From contig OZ034967.1 of assembly GCA_964030785.1 (NCBI GenBank), forward strand, positions 60,719,212 to 60,783,211: a DNA stretch of 64,000 bases. Reading direction: 5' to 3'. The stretch is from Siderastrea siderea. Lineage: Eukaryota > Cnidaria > Anthozoa > Scleractinia > Rhizangiidae. The position numbers were made by a program, and so were the translations under genes. The notes below the pieces were generated by a model. That model made no database searches. It saw only the letters and a list, made by a program, of their open reading frames with translations, and was not told the DNA's origin. Below are positions 62,353 to 64,000 of this stretch, piece after piece (positions within the stretch are counted from its first letter, which is position 1; each line of letters opens with the position of its first letter).

Positions 62353-63514
62353 CTATAGATCCAGACGTACAAATGCACGTACTGCTCTTCCTGACCTGGT
62401 CATGCATGTCTTGCTAACTGCTTCAAATTCACTTTCCTCATCACTTACCGAATCTGAATCAGTCTCGTACTCATCCGTTTGCTGTATGTCCTGTATCTGT
62501 ACTTCAGGTACATCAAAGTCATTAACGAAAGTTAAACTAACCTCTTGCAGCTCATCGATGCCAGGGGTCCCAGGGGAATGCTCAGACTGCTCAGTGGTGT
62601 CAGTGATAGGAGCAGGCGTAGATGAGTCGTCAGAAGTTGCATGCTCCCTATAAAACTCGACATAGGAGTGTCCTTTTAGCTTCGGCTGAGAGTAGACAGC
62701 TGGCGGTAAAGATCCTGCTTTATCTTTGGTGGTTTCGCTTCTTACAGTTCGTTGTCGAACAGGTCGAAAGTTCTCCATCCAGTCCCTCATCACGACTTCA
62801 TCTTCTTTCGTCACTGTTTGCACCGCTGGGAGAGACATAGTTGAGATTGCTGACAAAGACATTGAAGTATCAGGCACAGGATAATACGACTTGTCGTGGG
62901 TGTAATACTTTGCAGCCCTTTCGTAGTTCTTTTGAGCGATTCTTTCACTATGGGTCCAGAGTCTTGGGCGTAGTTTAAAACACTGGATGTTTCATGCTTG
63001 AAGTGTGTAACAGCGTGTAGGTTTTCCACCTGCGTTGTCAGAAGTGTTGAGAGCTCAACTTGGTCAACGAACGAAGGATTTATAGAACTGATATTTTCAG
63101 TCAGCCTGTTCATCCCTTTGCGTAATAGGACGAGAGAATCTTGGGTTTTCTTGGAAACGTACCCTCTGGACCATTTGTTTCTCTTGACAAATTGAAGCGC
63201 TCCTTCACATTAGCTACTGTTCTTTGTACCTCGTTACAGACTTTGTCGACGTTCTCTTTCGCCTCCCTCAATGTTACCTTTTTCGTAGGCGTACCTTTTG
63301 CGTGTATTTCAAAAGTGTCATAAAGACATCCTGGGGTTTTAAGAAATGTAACCGTTTCAGAAAGACCGGTCACGAGCTTAATATTTCCCATTGCAACATC
63401 AGTCACAAAAAGTGATTTCTCGTAAGTGCAAATTCCATGTACTTGAACGAAAGAGGCTGATTTCTCTGAGCCATCAGAATTTTTTTCTTGACCAGATCCA
63501 ACGATAACAGTCAC
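62353..63514 (-). pseudogene. Frameshifted exon of a large cnidarian protein family
   Basis: Three minus-strand frames are pieces of one protein: 63514-63110 (ASFVQVHGICTYEKSLFVTD), 63113-62811 (VELSTLLTTQVENLHAVTHF) and 62877-62353 (ENFRPVRQRTVRSETTKDKA, ending TRSGRAVRAFVRLDL). Frame changes occur near 63112 and near 62915. The first block resembles an NHL-type propeller segment. The whole resembles a family expanded in corals whose function I do not know. A pyrimidine tract plus AG at about 63527 could be a splice acceptor, so this may be a terminal exon of a decaying gene. Confidence 0.45.
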
Positions 63515-63529
63515 AGCATTTCACTTGAA

Positions 63530-64000
63530 CAGAACAAGACAAACATTGTATAACAAATATCAGCGACAGTAAAGCTCGACCATGTCGAAACGTTTTCCTC
63601 AACATATTTGCTCAACAAACAAAACACTAGAATCATTTCAAAATTGAGCCCCCCAAATGTAATCATATACTTAGTGTACATTTACTGGTCCTGTAGTGCT
63701 TTAAGGTTAAAAGTGATTGGTTAATCACTATAAGCTGTTACCGTTATATTGAATATTCCGAAATTACGCTTTGTAAACTACCAGACTACCCACAGGAATA
63801 AGACGAATACTACATACCATTTCTGAAGTATTTAATTTTTCCTTGTATAGTTCTTCCTGTACCACTTATGACATGAGGCTTCGAACAAATGTCACATTTG
63901 AATTTTATTTCATTTATTGCAGAACAACCATGCATTTTACCAAGTTCTGAAATAATAATAATAATAAAGCAGGAATTATCGACTTGCACGGCACATCAAC
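63530..64000. other. Window edge, no gene seen
   Basis: AT-rich sequence ending in a short AAT run. It may be intron upstream of the pseudogene exon. Confidence 0.4.

Overview
The window is animal genomic DNA, most likely from an anthozoan cnidarian (coral or sea anemone). It has spliced genes with GT-AG introns, an AT-rich background crowded with short inverted-repeat transposons, tRNA-derived SINEs and truncated LINEs, and in its centre an almost intact integrated DNA-virus-like element of the Polinton/Maverick (adintovirus-like) class. The species itself cannot be read from the sequence.

Region 1 (1-27.2 kb) holds one recognisable host gene on the + strand: a six-exon catechol/caffeoyl-CoA O-methyltransferase-domain gene (COMTD1-like, 265 codons) running from 5744 to 27021. 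Its introns 1 and 3 are swollen by nested transposons: a MULE-like element carrying a pogo-like element, fold-back elements, and MITEs with TTA, TA or TTAA target duplications. A decayed transposase-like ORF lies upstream.

Region 2 (27.2-28.76 kb and 48.70-49.2 kb) is a tRNA-derived SINE followed by a LINE reverse-transcriptase fragment. The LINE was interrupted twice, first by a 181-bp truncated LINE tail (target duplication TGAAGCT) and later by the Polinton.

Region 3 (28763-48700, 19.9 kb) is the Polinton. It has terminal inverted repeats of about 365/378 bp, 5'-AG...CT-3' ends and a perfect 6-bp target duplication CTCAGT. It encodes a protein-primed family B DNA polymerase, a retroviral-type integrase with chromodomain, an FtsK/HerA-type packaging ATPase, an adenain-like protease, a double-jelly-roll major capsid protein, a penton-like minor capsid protein (frame broken), a phospholipase-A2-like virion protein, and a set of small basic proteins sharing an (R/Q)xGG motif that look like protease substrates. 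Accessory genes include a SLOG-like Rossmann protein, a two-TM SLATT-like protein, a GRF zinc-finger protein, a RING-finger protein, a basic-repeat/acidic-tail putative regulator and several unknowns. A tRNA-like Pol III gene sits between protease and ATPase. Virion genes lie mostly on the minus strand in tight stop-start arrays, many preceded by a TATAAAA box 35-50 nt before the ATG. Two divergent promoter regions near the ends share a duplicated module.

The parts suggest one scheme: polymerase plus integrase replicate and insert the element; ATPase, capsid, penton, PLA2-like and protease proteins build and mature a particle; the end-proximal divergent cassettes (polymerase, putative transactivator, RING protein, unknown helical protein) look like early/regulatory genes. 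Damage is limited (one frame break in penton, a possible premature stop in the protease, a 523-bp tandem duplication), so the insertion is probably young.

Region 4 (49.2-64 kb) is host repeat-rich DNA: a ~0.98-kb tandem duplication, a decayed copy of COMTD1-like exon 1, a near-perfect palindromic MITE, other MITEs, a second copy of the SINE, and a frameshifted exon of a large cnidarian protein family on the minus strand at the right edge.
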